64,000 nucleotides of DNA, taken from contig NC_088919.1 of the NCBI RefSeq assembly GCF_963576675.1, positions 47,328,501 to 47,392,500 on the forward strand, in the 5' to 3' direction. The position numbers and the translations under genes were made by a program. Every line of letters begins with the position of its first letter. Positions within the stretch are counted from its first letter, which is position 1. The DNA comes from Euphorbia lathyris (Eukaryota > Streptophyta > Magnoliopsida > Malpighiales > Euphorbiaceae). This document shows, one piece after another, positions 34,171 through 44,624 of the stretch. Under the pieces are notes generated by a model. The model did no database searches. It was given only the letters and a program-made list of their open reading frames with translations, and had not been told where the DNA came from.

Positions 34171-35487
34171 CGTAGGTCAATTGGCAGCGAGCCTCTCATC
34201 GAAGAGGTTCAATGATCTCGTCATGACCGAAGGACAAAGCGGTGGCATCAGCCGCAATAGAAAAAATAAAGATGCGATAAGGTACGAGGTGCCTTTTATT
34301 TTTTATTTTGTTCCGTTTTTGCATCATTTTACATTTTAGTTTTTTTTAAGTTGTTAATTAGTATCATTGATATTTTTAGCGTGCTTAGAGGTAATAAATC
34401 ATCCATTTCAAAAAAAATGTGTAAAAAATGAAATGATAAAAGACATAAATGAAAAGAAAAATAAAAATGAAGAAAAACAATAAAAGTCCGTCTACATGTC
34501 CCAAAAAATTAAAAAAGAATAAAAGAGCTGCGAGATAAAAAAAAAGAAGCAATCGAGACAAAGAAGCTCAGTGTAGCCTTTTCCACCCGATCCGTCGTCC
34601 ACTCGCTCAGTTTTGTCCTCATAAAATACGAGACAACAACATGTGCAGCACCGATGGCATCCAAGCTTGAAGACGTCGGGGGGGGGGGGGGGGGGGCAGG
34701 TCCGTCATGTACGATATATCCATATCATCAAATGGATTATCAACTCCAAGCTCAAGAGGTTCAAAACGGATATTAGCCAATCATGATTCTTGAGAAAAAG
34801 AAGTGACAATTCAATTTATTTCCGTCAATCAGTAGCTCAAAGAAGTTTATTAACAACGGAAGTGAAGTCGCGAATTCATAGATGGAGTTAAACCAATTTC
34901 AGCAAGCAACAGATCTATATGGATATAAATCGGATTCAACTTCAACATTTTTCAGGAATAAGCTCAACTCAAGATCAATTTTTATACAATTTAAATAAAA
35001 TGGCAGCAACTATTTTGTTTAAATGAGCAGACAAAACAGATTGCAAATTGATCCTAGTTACAAAGGAAAATAAATACAGCCACGAGCATTTTCGGTATAA
35101 AAAAGAATGGCGTGAGTGATGCAAATTTCAGCAGCAGCGAAGCATATCAGTCAAAGCCGAACCAAGCAAAAAATCGAGATTGCAATATCAGAAAATGCAG
35201 CAGCAGATGAGCATGTCTCGTAATTCAAAGCAAAATTCAACAAGTCATCCAGCAATTCCATCACACACCGTCAATTTTCATACAAAATTTACATCGATGA
35301 TCTTTATTTTCTTTCTGAGCCATGAACCAGCAGAAATCATGTGTGAAAATGATGTGGAAGCCGCAAAGAACATGATTTCAGCTTCAACAAAATCAGTACT
35401 GACGGGTAAAAAAAAAAATTAATAAAAGACTTATTTTATGTGCAAAATTCATTTTCAAATCTTTTACACATAAAATAGGGGGGCAAT
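34171..35487 (+). other. 3' untranslated region of element G with an 18-G run and PPT
   Basis: Purine-rich, non-coding DNA between the protease remnant and the 3' LTR. An uninterrupted run of 18 G lies at 34679-34696. The polypurine tract AAAATAGGGGGGCAAT abuts the 3' LTR at 35472-35487. The last 340 bases are duplicated at 15590-15934. An 80-codon frame at 35180-35422 is shared with that duplicate but carries no domain. Confidence 0.7.
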
Positions 35488-36599
35488 TGTTAAGGGCTAA
35501 TTAATTTTTTTTGTGTTTTAGCATAGGTTATAATTTTTACTCTATAGTTATTTTATTTTAATTAAATTCATTTTACAATAAAATAAAAATGTGATAAAAA
35601 AATAATAATAATATCAAAATATTATTATAAAAAGAAAACAGAAATAAAAAGAAAAGAAAAAGAAATAATAAAAATCAAGGGCAAATTTGCACTATTTTTC
35701 AGTAACCCGTCCAGCAACTTCGACAACGAAAACGGACACCGAAACAGCAAGACATCAGAAGTTATTATTTTTTTTTCAGAAAGTTCGGGATGTTAGCTTT
35801 CCGGAATGTCAAAAAGGAGCAAAACGGAGCTAAAACGAAGCCGGTAGAATTTTTCAAAGAGAAGCAGTGCTGAAAAATGGGTTTGAACATGTCTACCTAT
35901 TTGAGGAACGTGTTTCACGGCATTACCTCCATTTTTCCAACTCCCAACTCAGCCATTTTCATTCTTCAACTTATGGGAAGATAATGGGATCATGGGTGAG
36001 AAGTTTAAGGGCCACTAACATGGGATTTGTTACTCAAAATCCTATAAAAAGAGCTCAACTCTTTCATTCCAATGCCCACTCAAAATCGATAAAAAAAAAC
36101 ACAGAACAACTCAATTTGTCTCTCAAATTCTCTGCCAAATTTGGCCTCTTTATCGATCCTTAGATTCGTAGAAATCGTTCTTTAGCATCTAATTAGTCTA
36201 AACAAGGTCTCAATTCCTAGAATTAGTTCTTTAATCTTCAGTTCCTCAGAAAAGCTTTCAATTTTCAGAAACTTCAAATCCGAAATTCTCTTAGTTTAAT
36301 CAACCAATTCTCAAATCGTTTTTTGCAATCTCTTAGTTAAGTCAGTAAAATCATTACCCAATCCTCGGTTCAAGCTTTCTTAGTCTAAATCAAATTTCGT
36401 CATTGTTAAGTTCTTCAAAGTTTAAAGCATTTTCCGTGAAACCAAGACCATCGAAACCCCATTTTCGAGGCATTTTTAGTTTACACACCTATTCCAAATC
36501 ATATTTGGGAACTTTTTATTAATCTCAATCAATTAAAAATACCCATAAACAAGCTTTTGAGTTTTTCATCATTGAAAAATTCATCAAACAACCTTTCTG

Positions 36600-37542
36600 T
36601 ATTAGTTTATTTAGGATTTGGGGTAGTTAGTCAAATTGTATAATAATCTGTGATAGAAATATCACCTTGATGTAAAGAAGCAATCTCATCCTGGAGTTCT
36701 GCAATCCTCAAATGGTCAGTTTGTGCAAAGCGATCTTTCAAGTTCTGCCAAGCCTTATAAGCAGTTTCAAACCATGTAATACTTGAAGCAATTGAAGCAG
36801 AAACTGATGCATTCAACCAATTCATCACCAATTGGTTGCAACGATTCCAAGCCAGCTTATTTGCCTCCTCCACATCTTCTTGAAGCAAGGTCCCATCCAC
36901 AAACTTCATCTTATTCTTGTCCATTAAAAAGCGCTTGAAAGCTCTGGCCCAAGAATGATAGTCTTTACTGCCGGTTAAAAGTTGTGAAACCAGAGGTTGC
37001 ACCTAATTCTCACTGGGATGTATGTAATAAATGCTAGTGGGATTAGCAGATTGATCAAGAATAGTGGTCATTGTAACAAATTTTGGGGGAAAACCAAAAA
37101 AATTGATCTTTGAAAAGAAATTGAATCAATAAGATCCAGAAGGATAACAACTATTAATCTAACATGAAGATCAATAGAAAAGAAGAACTACGATCCAATT
37201 GGAAGATCGTGAAAAGAAACAAGAAGAACAATTTTGACCTAAAATCAAAATTCTCAGAAATCATACAGAATAGAATCAGCGGAAGTAATTTGTTTGCTCT
37301 GATACCATATCAAATTGAACAAACATGAAGTAATCTCCATTAATGGGAGTGAAATGAAGAAATTACAAGAAGAAGAAGAAAATTGTAACCAGAGAAGAGA
37401 GAGAGCCGGAAACAGAAAAGAGAAAAAGAGTCGTATTGTTTTCGTAATCGTTGGTAGGCTATAACAGCCTATTTATATCCAACAACTAAAAGTCTAATTA
37501 CATCTTTAAATCCTAAACTTATACAATTTGACTAATTACCCC
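36600..37542 (-). mobile_element. Chimeric copia-derived insertion with inverted LTR-start ends
   Basis: Compared with the 5' LTR, this 943-bp block replaces about 13 bases (gtgagccgttttc) and has no target duplication. Near each end lies an inverted copy of about 24 bases containing GGGGTARTTAGTCAAATTG. On the minus strand it reads as a copia 5' LTR with a TATA box (GATATAAATAGGC, near 37475), the initiator-Met primer site TGGTATCAGAGC at about 37298-37309, then the gag start. It looks like an aberrant, self-inverted cDNA or a fold-back capture. Confidence 0.7.
36631..37002 (-). pseudogene. gag: Ty1/copia Gag N-terminal fragment
   Basis: 123 codons resemble the N-terminus of plant copia Gag of the UBN2/Retrotran_gag class: LTGSKDYHSWARAF, FVDGTL, WNRCNQLVMNWL, and then RFAQTDHLRIAELQDEIASLHQGDISITDYYT. 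This family typically continues with KLK after YYT, but here the frame runs into the inverted LTR piece and stops. It is a different copia family from the Sirevirus. Confidence 0.75.
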
Positions 37543-38561
37543 AAATTTTATTTAGAGTTCGTTAGCTGATCATTTTAGCCCAAATTAATTTTAATCTCTT
37601 TATTGACATCAATTCTAGAACTCTCAATTTTTATTTCGTAAAAAACGACATCCTATAGCCTTCTAAATCGTCCCTAAAGTACCCTCCACGAAACAGAATC
37701 AAGCTTTTGGTTTTTCAACTATCAAACAATTATTCTGTCGTCCAATTTTCAATAATTTATTCCGACTCATTTACTCGACCTTTTTCTAAAATTCCAATTC
37801 TAAACCATTCCTTCGCACACTAACTTTAAATACTAGTCTTTGTTTTGCTATAATCTGACCTCTACAGCTCCCGTAATCGCGCCCGAAAGTCCCATAAAAG
37901 CATCAATTTAGTCGCATTTTGCTGTTGACTTGGTGGTAAATTTCTGCTCAAGTCCCTGAACTCTCCGAATTGCTTCGAATTCGCCCAGCATTACCCGGAC
38001 AACGCAACAGCCCCTGAGCCGATTTTGTGGAGGTCCAATCCTCAATTTCACGCATCCCAACGACATCAAAGGGATCGGTTAATTTTATTTTATCCCGTAC
38101 ATATTCGTTTTTGTGACTTGTTTACATTTCTAGCTTTAAAGTTATTGTTTTTAAGTTGTAATTTTCATGCTTTATTATTATTTGTAATACAAAAATATTG
38201 AAAAATATTCACAAAATCAATAAAAATATAAAAGAAAATTAAAAAATTTATATCTTTGTGTTGTTTTATTGCCTTTATTTTTAGTACTTATCTTAAAAAA
38301 TTGTTTTTCTGACCGACCTATCAAGTAACGTCGGGACCTAAGACCGTTGTTTTTATTTTCAGTCCTTGTAACGGTCGTCAATCGTTTTTCGTTTAGAATT
38401 AAAGTAATTTAGGCGCATTTTATTTATTTACTTCATTCAATTACCATTTTACCCTTTGAGAACTAGCTTCTCTGGCACGCCCGCATTATTTTTACCATTT
38501 TTTATCCCCGCAAACGCGTATCAATGTTGAAAATTGGGATATTTCGAAAATATCGCCAACA

Positions 38562-40713
38562 CTATTTTAATTATTTAAGCGGGATCATAATACATATGTC
38601 TAAATGTTAATTAAGGGTTCTCCAAGTGATATGGAAGATCAGGTGTTTAATATAAAAACTCCTTTATTGGCCGAGTTAAAGAAAGTGAAGTGATCTGATG
38701 ATTTAGATAATTCACAAAGCGGATCCATAAATATTTGAAAAAACGAAAAAAGAAAACGGGAAAAATGAGCAAATTATAAAAAATTAGAAAACCTATGAAT
38801 AAGCTTATAGTAAAGAAAGTTAGTAGTAATATATAAATTGTGAAAGATAAATTTGAAATAAGTTGGAGCAAGAGGGGCTCTGACCATCGCTTAGGGTGTT
38901 GGATACGACAAAAAAAAAAAAAAAAAATTGGTCTACTGCGTCATTTTTTTCGCGACGTTTATAAGGATATGTCTCTATATTTTAAAATTTAGCGACACTT
39001 TTGTATTTATGTCGGTCTTTACCGTCTCTTAAAGACACATTTTATTATACGTTGGGCTTTTCAAAAAATTAACTACACTTTTAAAAAAAGTATTAACACT
39101 TTTTTAAAATTAAAAACGGTTTAGAATTTGCGGTTTTTAAATTTGTGTCCCCTTTTATAATCATTTGTTTTTTATTTTTTTAAAAAAAATTTGCACACAA
39201 TGCGGTTACACTAAAGAAGAAAGAAAAATCTCCATCAGACCCGAATATGATTCGAACCCATGACCTCCCTAATCATAGATAAGCTCTCAACCACTAGGCT
39301 AAGAGCTTTATTTAATCATTTAATGACGCTATTTTGGAAAAAAACATCGGCATTTTTAAAAGTTAAAAACGTGTGAAATTTTATATATCTAAAAAGTGTT
39401 AAGGAAATTTTTTAATTTGAAAACACTTTTTTGTTTTGTCCTTTATTAAAAATTCAATTACGTTTGTATCGTGTTTTATAATCACTTAATAACATTTTAA
39501 AAAAATTGAAATTTCGCCACTTCAGATTAAAAAAACATGGACAATAAAGACAAATTAGATTTTGTATCAATACAAAGTGTTCCAATATTTTTAATTTTGA
39601 AAATATTTTTTTTTTCCTATAATTAAAAATTCTACCATAAGTTTTTTATTTATTTATGTGACTTTTTTATAATTGACGTTTGTAATTTATTGTTGGCATT
39701 TTATAAATTTAATTACATATTTAAAAAATAGCATTTTTTTGTTAAAATTAAAAACGATTTAGATATTGCATTGATAAAAAAAAAAATATGCTAGTACTTT
39801 TTAATTTAAAAACACTTTTATTTTGTCTCATTTTAAGAAATTCAACATCATTTTATTTATTTATGCCTTTTATAATCTAGTAATTTACAAGTTGTACTTT
39901 TTTTTAACTAGACACTAAAAATTATTTTATGGTTCAAAAAAATTATTTTTAAATATGATTCAATAATGTTGGCTTAATTAAATAACAAGCAAACATAAAA
40001 TTTGAATTTAAAAAAAACATAAACTTTGAAGATTTATTGTAAAATTAGTCTTCCTAAATTTTTAAGTATCAACATATATGATTAAAAAAATTTAAAAAAA
40101 GTATCAACATATATGACTATAAAAATAACAAGCATTAAAAAAACTTTTAATAAAGATAGTAAAATACTCGAATTAAGTATATGATTTTAGTAGTTTTAAT
40201 AAGTGTCACATTCCTTACTTGATCAGAACTAAAATTTTGTGCGTACAAAAAAAATTTAAAGTTTTATGCTACTATATATTATTAATTGGAAAAAAAGTGG
40301 GATCTTTCCCTAAAACAAAAATGCTTTCCCCCTAAATAATTTCATTTTACAACCGTAATATTCTCCTGGCTCTCCTCTGTACGACCCTCAACTCTGACTT
40401 TCCATCTCTATGTGGGATGAGTTCATCGACGATCGATCCAAATGTTTCGAACCAAGGTGAAAAGATGGAGCTACTCGGATTGGGAAGAGGTATGAGATGT
40501 AATATAGGGCTAAAGAAGAGCGGGATTAGGACCGGTGGAGAACGCATTTTGAAGAAGTAGAAGAGCAAGAGCGAATTGTCTGCATTTTAAAGGTTTACAA
40601 TCGTCTTTCAATTCTATTGTTGAAGCTATTTGAACTATGGCTCTTAATCTTACATCTCAATTTTCTGATATTAGTTTATGGATTGATTTGGCTTTGGGCG
40701 GGTTGCTGATATA
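38562..40713. other. AT-rich spacer, start repeated at 6.9 kb
   Basis: 38562-38890 matches 6890-7440, so element G inserted into a copy of that segment. The rest is very AT-rich with many poly-A/T runs, including an 18-A run near 38911. The only other element I can support is the tRNA-like head at 39246-39302. A frame at 40347-40568 (minus, 73 codons) has no recognisable domain. Confidence 0.5.
39246..39302 (-). mobile_element. tRNA-derived SINE head with pol III A and B boxes
   Basis: The minus strand has an A-box-like TTAGCCTAGTGGTTG (39288-39302) and a B-box-like GGGTTCGAATCATA (39246-39259), spaced about 28 bases apart as in tRNA genes and plant SINEs. No cloverleaf or anticodon arm forms obviously, so it is not called as a tRNA gene. 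The body and tail limits are unclear. Confidence 0.6.
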
Positions 40714-40851
40714 GGTGCTGCAGGTGGTTCTATGGTCTTTACCACGAATTAGTGTATTGCCGATGTTGTGTCTGCTGATTTACACAACTATATGGTTGGG
40801 TTCGATGATCCTAAAGTCGTTCAGAAGGAGGATATTGAACATATTGCCTAA
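40714..40851 (+). pseudogene. Decayed coding fragment of unknown protein
   Basis: One frame reads GAAGGSMVFTTN, stop (TAG 40750-40752), then CIADVVSADLHNYMVGFDDP followed by KVVQKEDIEHIA and TAA at 40849-40851. The composition looks like a real globular protein, not random AT-rich DNA, and a splice-acceptor-like TATAG precedes it. I do not recognise the family. The two in-frame stops argue for a pseudogene exon. Confidence is low. Confidence 0.3.
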
Positions 40852-41922
40852 AGGTTCGTCTTTTCATTTGTTCATAATGTGGTCTCATCCTTATGCAATT
40901 TAATTGTATGTATTGAGGAAAAATTTAACATCTGCTTAGTTGTGATTCTTATTTACAAACTGCACCCTTTATGTGACACAAATTCTAAAACCAAATCCCA
41001 TTGTAGGTATAATTTGAACAAATTCTACTCTTTACTTTCTTTTCCTGTTCCCATTTTGTGTTCATTAGTCAACATGAGTATTATATTATTTTTTTCCGAG
41101 ATAGCCAGGACGACTTACATTTTACTTTGTAAAGTTATGATATAATACATCAGTTGCTTCCTGAATTTGTTCAAAAACCTTTATTGCCTCCGGCACTTAC
41201 ATAGTATCTCATTAGGCTCATGAACTTACTTAAAGTATAATGATTAAATCCCTAAATCTTACAAAAACGTCATAAAGGTGTAAAAAATAGAAAGTTAATT
41301 TGTTTTAAAGATATAGAATCGCGAATCATACCTTTATTTTTTAAGTTTTGACTTTTTTTTTATAGATTTAAACAAATTGAAATGTATATCACTTTAAACA
41401 AGTTCAGAGGCTAATGAATCACTATAAGCGAGTTTAGAAGACCAATATGTCATTTTAAACAAATCTACGTGGCTAATAGGTTACTTTAAGCAAGTTGGGG
41501 GAAGTTAACAAAATACTTTATAAGTTTAGGGGGGCAATCAACCTTTTTGAGATAAGTTTAGAAGCTATTAATGTATTTTAACCATTATAAAACAATTAAT
41601 TGATTTACATATGAAAATTTAATTCAATTAAATTGAATTTTAATAGGTTAGAATGGAATACAATTTTAAAACTGAAAAATTTGGACAGTTATAATGTAAT
41701 AAATTTTAAAAAGCGTTTTTATTTTTTTAAATGGTAAGAGGTATATTTGACTAAATTTAATCAAAAAGAGAAGAGTAGATAATCAAACATCCCTTATTTC
41801 AAAGTTAATTTTGTTCTATTAGTTGAATTTTCAATCATTACAAACCATTTTTATTAAATCTTTAGGCCATCTCTCTCACCCATTTGAAGTGCTTGACAAT
41901 CACCGAACGAAGATCAGTCTAA
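40852..41922. other. Spacer with repeat-like phrases
   Basis: From about 41150 to 41600 there are loosely repeated phrases (gcttcctgaatttgttcaa, taagcgagtttagaag, taagcaagttgggggaag, agtttaggggggcaatc), suggesting a diverged inverted-repeat MITE. Its exact ends are not clear. No gene is supported. Confidence 0.4.
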
Positions 41923-43757
41923 ATGAAGACATATTTCAAAGGTGCCGCCATGGTGATGGAGGACCTTCAAGATTATATCATGATTAAAGCTACGTATGCA
42001 AAGAGCAAACTGGCTTTTCGAAAGTCTTTCAGACTATGTGACAACATAGACATAGCGATGGAGTTTGAAACTCAACCAGATCAAGTGAGTTGTTTGAGTT
42101 AATTTCAAATAAATGTTATGTGGTTTCACATTTTTTTAGATCGATATATGTGGTTGGTAAAATTTTTTATTTTTTCAAATTTGATCAATATCAATCTCAA
42201 AATGAAATTTTTTAAAAATTAAAGTTGTTTTTCTGTTTAGTAATCATATTTATCGTGGAATCATATTTTTTATTTTTCAAAATAATTATTTTTGAAGTTT
42301 TCTCTTTCTAAATAATAAGTTTCTCTCTCATAAAAAAACAACATCTAAATAACATCAAACTAAAAAAGTTAAAGAATTAAAGTTGATTACAACATTATTT
42401 TTGAGGTCGTTATCGGATAAATTTAGAAAAATGAAAATTTTGGCTGAATTAAGTGTAATTGAAATTAAAAGTAAAATTAGCCCAATTAATAGTATGATGT
42501 TAGGATAAAATTAAAATTAAAATTACTCTACCAATGTAATAGTATCGATGGGTTTGGCTTTGAATCACATTTTACTGATTCGAATATTCATTAAGATTTT
42601 CTCTCTGTTTCTAATTTAGTTTTTCTTATGAGCAGACAGAAGGCGGAGGAGATAAAGCGGCTGCCGCCTCCGCCGGCGGCGGCGAAAAGAAGGATGAATC
42701 AGAGCCTGTTTCTGTTTACAAAATGGTCATGCATTGTGAAGGTTATTGTAAGAAAATTAGAAGCGCCGTGAAGCGTTTAGAAGGTGAGAATTAAATAGAG
42801 ATCTCTCTTTTTTGTTTGTTTGTTTGGTTTGGTTTGATTGATTTTGGATTGCCAATTGAAATTTGTGGTTTGTTGTTGAAGGTGTGGAGTCGGCCAAGAC
42901 TGATCGTCAATCGAACAAATTGACGGTGACCGGGAAAGTTGACCCTGAGATAGTGAAAGTGAGGCTGGAAAAGAAAATGAAGAAGGAAGTAGAGATTGTA
43001 TCTCCGCAGCCGAAGAAAGACGCCGGCGGTCGTGGTGAGAATAAACCGGATGCGAAGAAACCAGAGGAGAAAGTCACCGAGAAGAAACCGGAGGTGAAGA
43101 AACCACCACCTAAAGAGGTATAATAATAATAACAAAAAAATTAATTTAAATTCGTTTCTGATTACGATGTGTTGGATGGAAGATTAAAGTGATTTAACTA
43201 ATTTGGATTTAATTAATCGACGCAGACAGACGAGGCAAAGAAAGAAGTCGGCGGCGGCGGCGACGGAGGAGGCGAGAAAAAGAACGATGCTGCTAAGAAA
43301 GTAGACGGAGGAGGAGAGGAAAAGAAGGATGATAATAAAGAAGGCGCAAAAGCCGGCGAGAAAAAGAGTGATGGTAAGAAAGATCAAACCGGAGCAGGAG
43401 CAGGAACATGAGAGAAAAAGAATGATGATAAGAAAGGCGATGAAAGAGGAGAAGAAGCAAAGCTGAAGAACAAAGAAGCTCCAGCTCCAGCTCCGGCGAC
43501 GTCGACGGCAGCTAGTGGTGACGGTGGTGCTATGGCGGAGGTAAAAAATGAAATGGACTATTATCCGCCATATGTTCCGACTTCATGGATGGACGGGATA
43601 TTTGCTCAGAGTTACACTGTTCACCCGCAAGCCGCAATACAGTTATGACCAGATTCCGGTGTACAATTATGGACACATGCAACAAGGGTATTATATTGAA
43701 CCAGCGTATAACCATCCATTCAGCGAGGATAATCCCCATGCTTGTTCCATCATGTAA
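41923..43757 (+). pseudogene. Heavy-metal-associated isoprenylated plant protein (HIPP), broken
   Basis: The four-exon model has good GT-AG junctions: 41923-42084 (or starting at the inner ATG 42058), 42636-42783, 42882-43117 and 43226-43757. Exons 2-3 encode an HMA metal-binding domain (YKMVMHCEGYCKKIRSAVK ... VESAKTD ... LTVTGKVDPEIVKVRL). It is followed by lysine/glutamate/glycine-rich repeats, a tyrosine-rich tail and a C-terminal CSIM, a CaaX prenylation box. HIPPs bind metals and are membrane-tethered by farnesylation. The core CxxC is altered: Cys-Glu-Gly is followed by Tyr-Cys instead of Cys-Ala. A TGA at 43409-43411 and a one-base frameshift near 43630-43640, which brings the stop at 43646 into frame, separate the HMA domain from the CaaX box. 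Tat copy B lies 100 bp downstream. Confidence 0.85.
42121..42420. repeat. Diverged relative of the 7.8-kb hAT MITE in HIPP intron 1
   Basis: Phrases such as 'tttctctctc', 'acatctaaata' and 'gttaaagaattaaagttg' occur in the same order as in the interior of 7805-8315. Terminal repeats are not clearly kept. Confidence 0.5.
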
Positions 43758-43858
43758 AACGACGACGGAGAATGGTATAGTCCGCGATCACGGCTATTGT
43801 ATATAATATGTAATAGGGCTAAAAGAGTACATATCTTTTAATTAATTTGTAAACATAC

Positions 43859-44369
43859 TGATAACTTGCCGGATCCGATTTGATATTCCCTGCCGGAGTT
43901 ACCTGCAAAATAGAACCGGAGACAGGATCTCCGGGAAAACTCTCCGACGATCAAGTCAGTTTTTGTAAGAGGGTTGGTAATTTGACAATAATATTGTAGG
44001 GAAAAAAATGTGAACGTACCTTTTTCCCTTGTTCTTAAGGCCTTTTATAGGTGTTTTTTAGGTAACCGCCGAGGGCGGTTACTCCTTAGTGGGCCACGTT
44101 CTGAGGGCGGTTCCCCCTTTTTAGGCCATGTCCCTTTCGTGGCTTTCATGGCAACGAACGTGGTTCTGAGTGGGAGTCTTGATGCTCCGTTTAGGAATTC
44201 GGGGCGGTTACTCGCTTCACCCGTTTCCGCTTATTCGGGTCCAATTCGGGGCGGTTACTCGCTGCGCCCGCTTCCTTTATTCGGGTCCCATCCGATCTTA
44301 GACCATGGGTCTAAGTATGGGCTGGGCCTGCGAAATGAATATGACCCGGTTTAGCTTCGCGGGTCATCA
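43859..44369 (-). repeat. 3' LTR of Tat copy B
   Basis: 511 bp, flanked on the left by CATAC and on the right by the polypurine tract. The antisense gene begins 255 bases to its right and is transcribed away from it. Confidence 0.96.
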
Positions 44370-44373
44370 CATG

Positions 44374-44384
44374 CCTCCCCTTTA
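44374..44384 (-). other. Polypurine tract of Tat copy B
   Basis: The minus strand reads AAAGGGGAGGC, four bases before the start of the 3' LTR. Confidence 0.8.
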
Positions 44385-44624
44385 GTTTGATACAAGAGCC
44401 CTTTAGGGTGTGTTCATAGGGGACGCTTCGTTTTTGCTTGTCTATTCAAAATTCAAAAACTTGTGACTTTTTCCTCTTTCGTTATTTCTTTTCCGGCGTC
44501 ATCTTTTCCGGCGTTGACCTGTTATTTCCGTCACTTCTCTGTGTTGTCTTTCCCATGTAAGTTTTCCTCTTCATAACTTGTACCTTGTTCGGCTTTTTAC
44601 TTCTGTTTATTTCTTTTCCTCAAC

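Larger units (their letters stand above)
15935..38561 (+). mobile_element. Large Ty3/gypsy element G with gag-protease only, carrying nested elements
   Basis: LTRs are at 15935-18068 and 35488-38561. A leader, gag and protease are visible on the plus strand; no reverse transcriptase, RNase H or integrase is present. Removing the Mutator-like element, the Sirevirus and the LTR insertion leaves an element of roughly 9 kb. Its polypurine tract precedes the 3' LTR, and a primer-site-like TGGCACGCCCAGTGGGACC follows the 5' LTR. It would depend on enzymes from an autonomous relative, as proposed for TR-GAG-type non-autonomous elements. No target duplication is visible because the left flank is rearranged. 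Confidence 0.82.
35488..38561 (+). repeat. 3' LTR of element G (about 2.13 kb plus a 943-bp insertion)
   Basis: It starts TGTTAAGGGC and ends CGCCAACA. A TATA box (CCTATAAAAAG) is kept near 36041, on the plus strand as expected for this element. The insertion at 36600-37542 accounts for all the extra length over the 5' LTR. Confidence 0.88.

Noticed and set aside
39246..39302. Possible tRNA gene
   Set aside because: A and B boxes are present but no acceptor stem or anticodon arm can be folded; a SINE head fits better.
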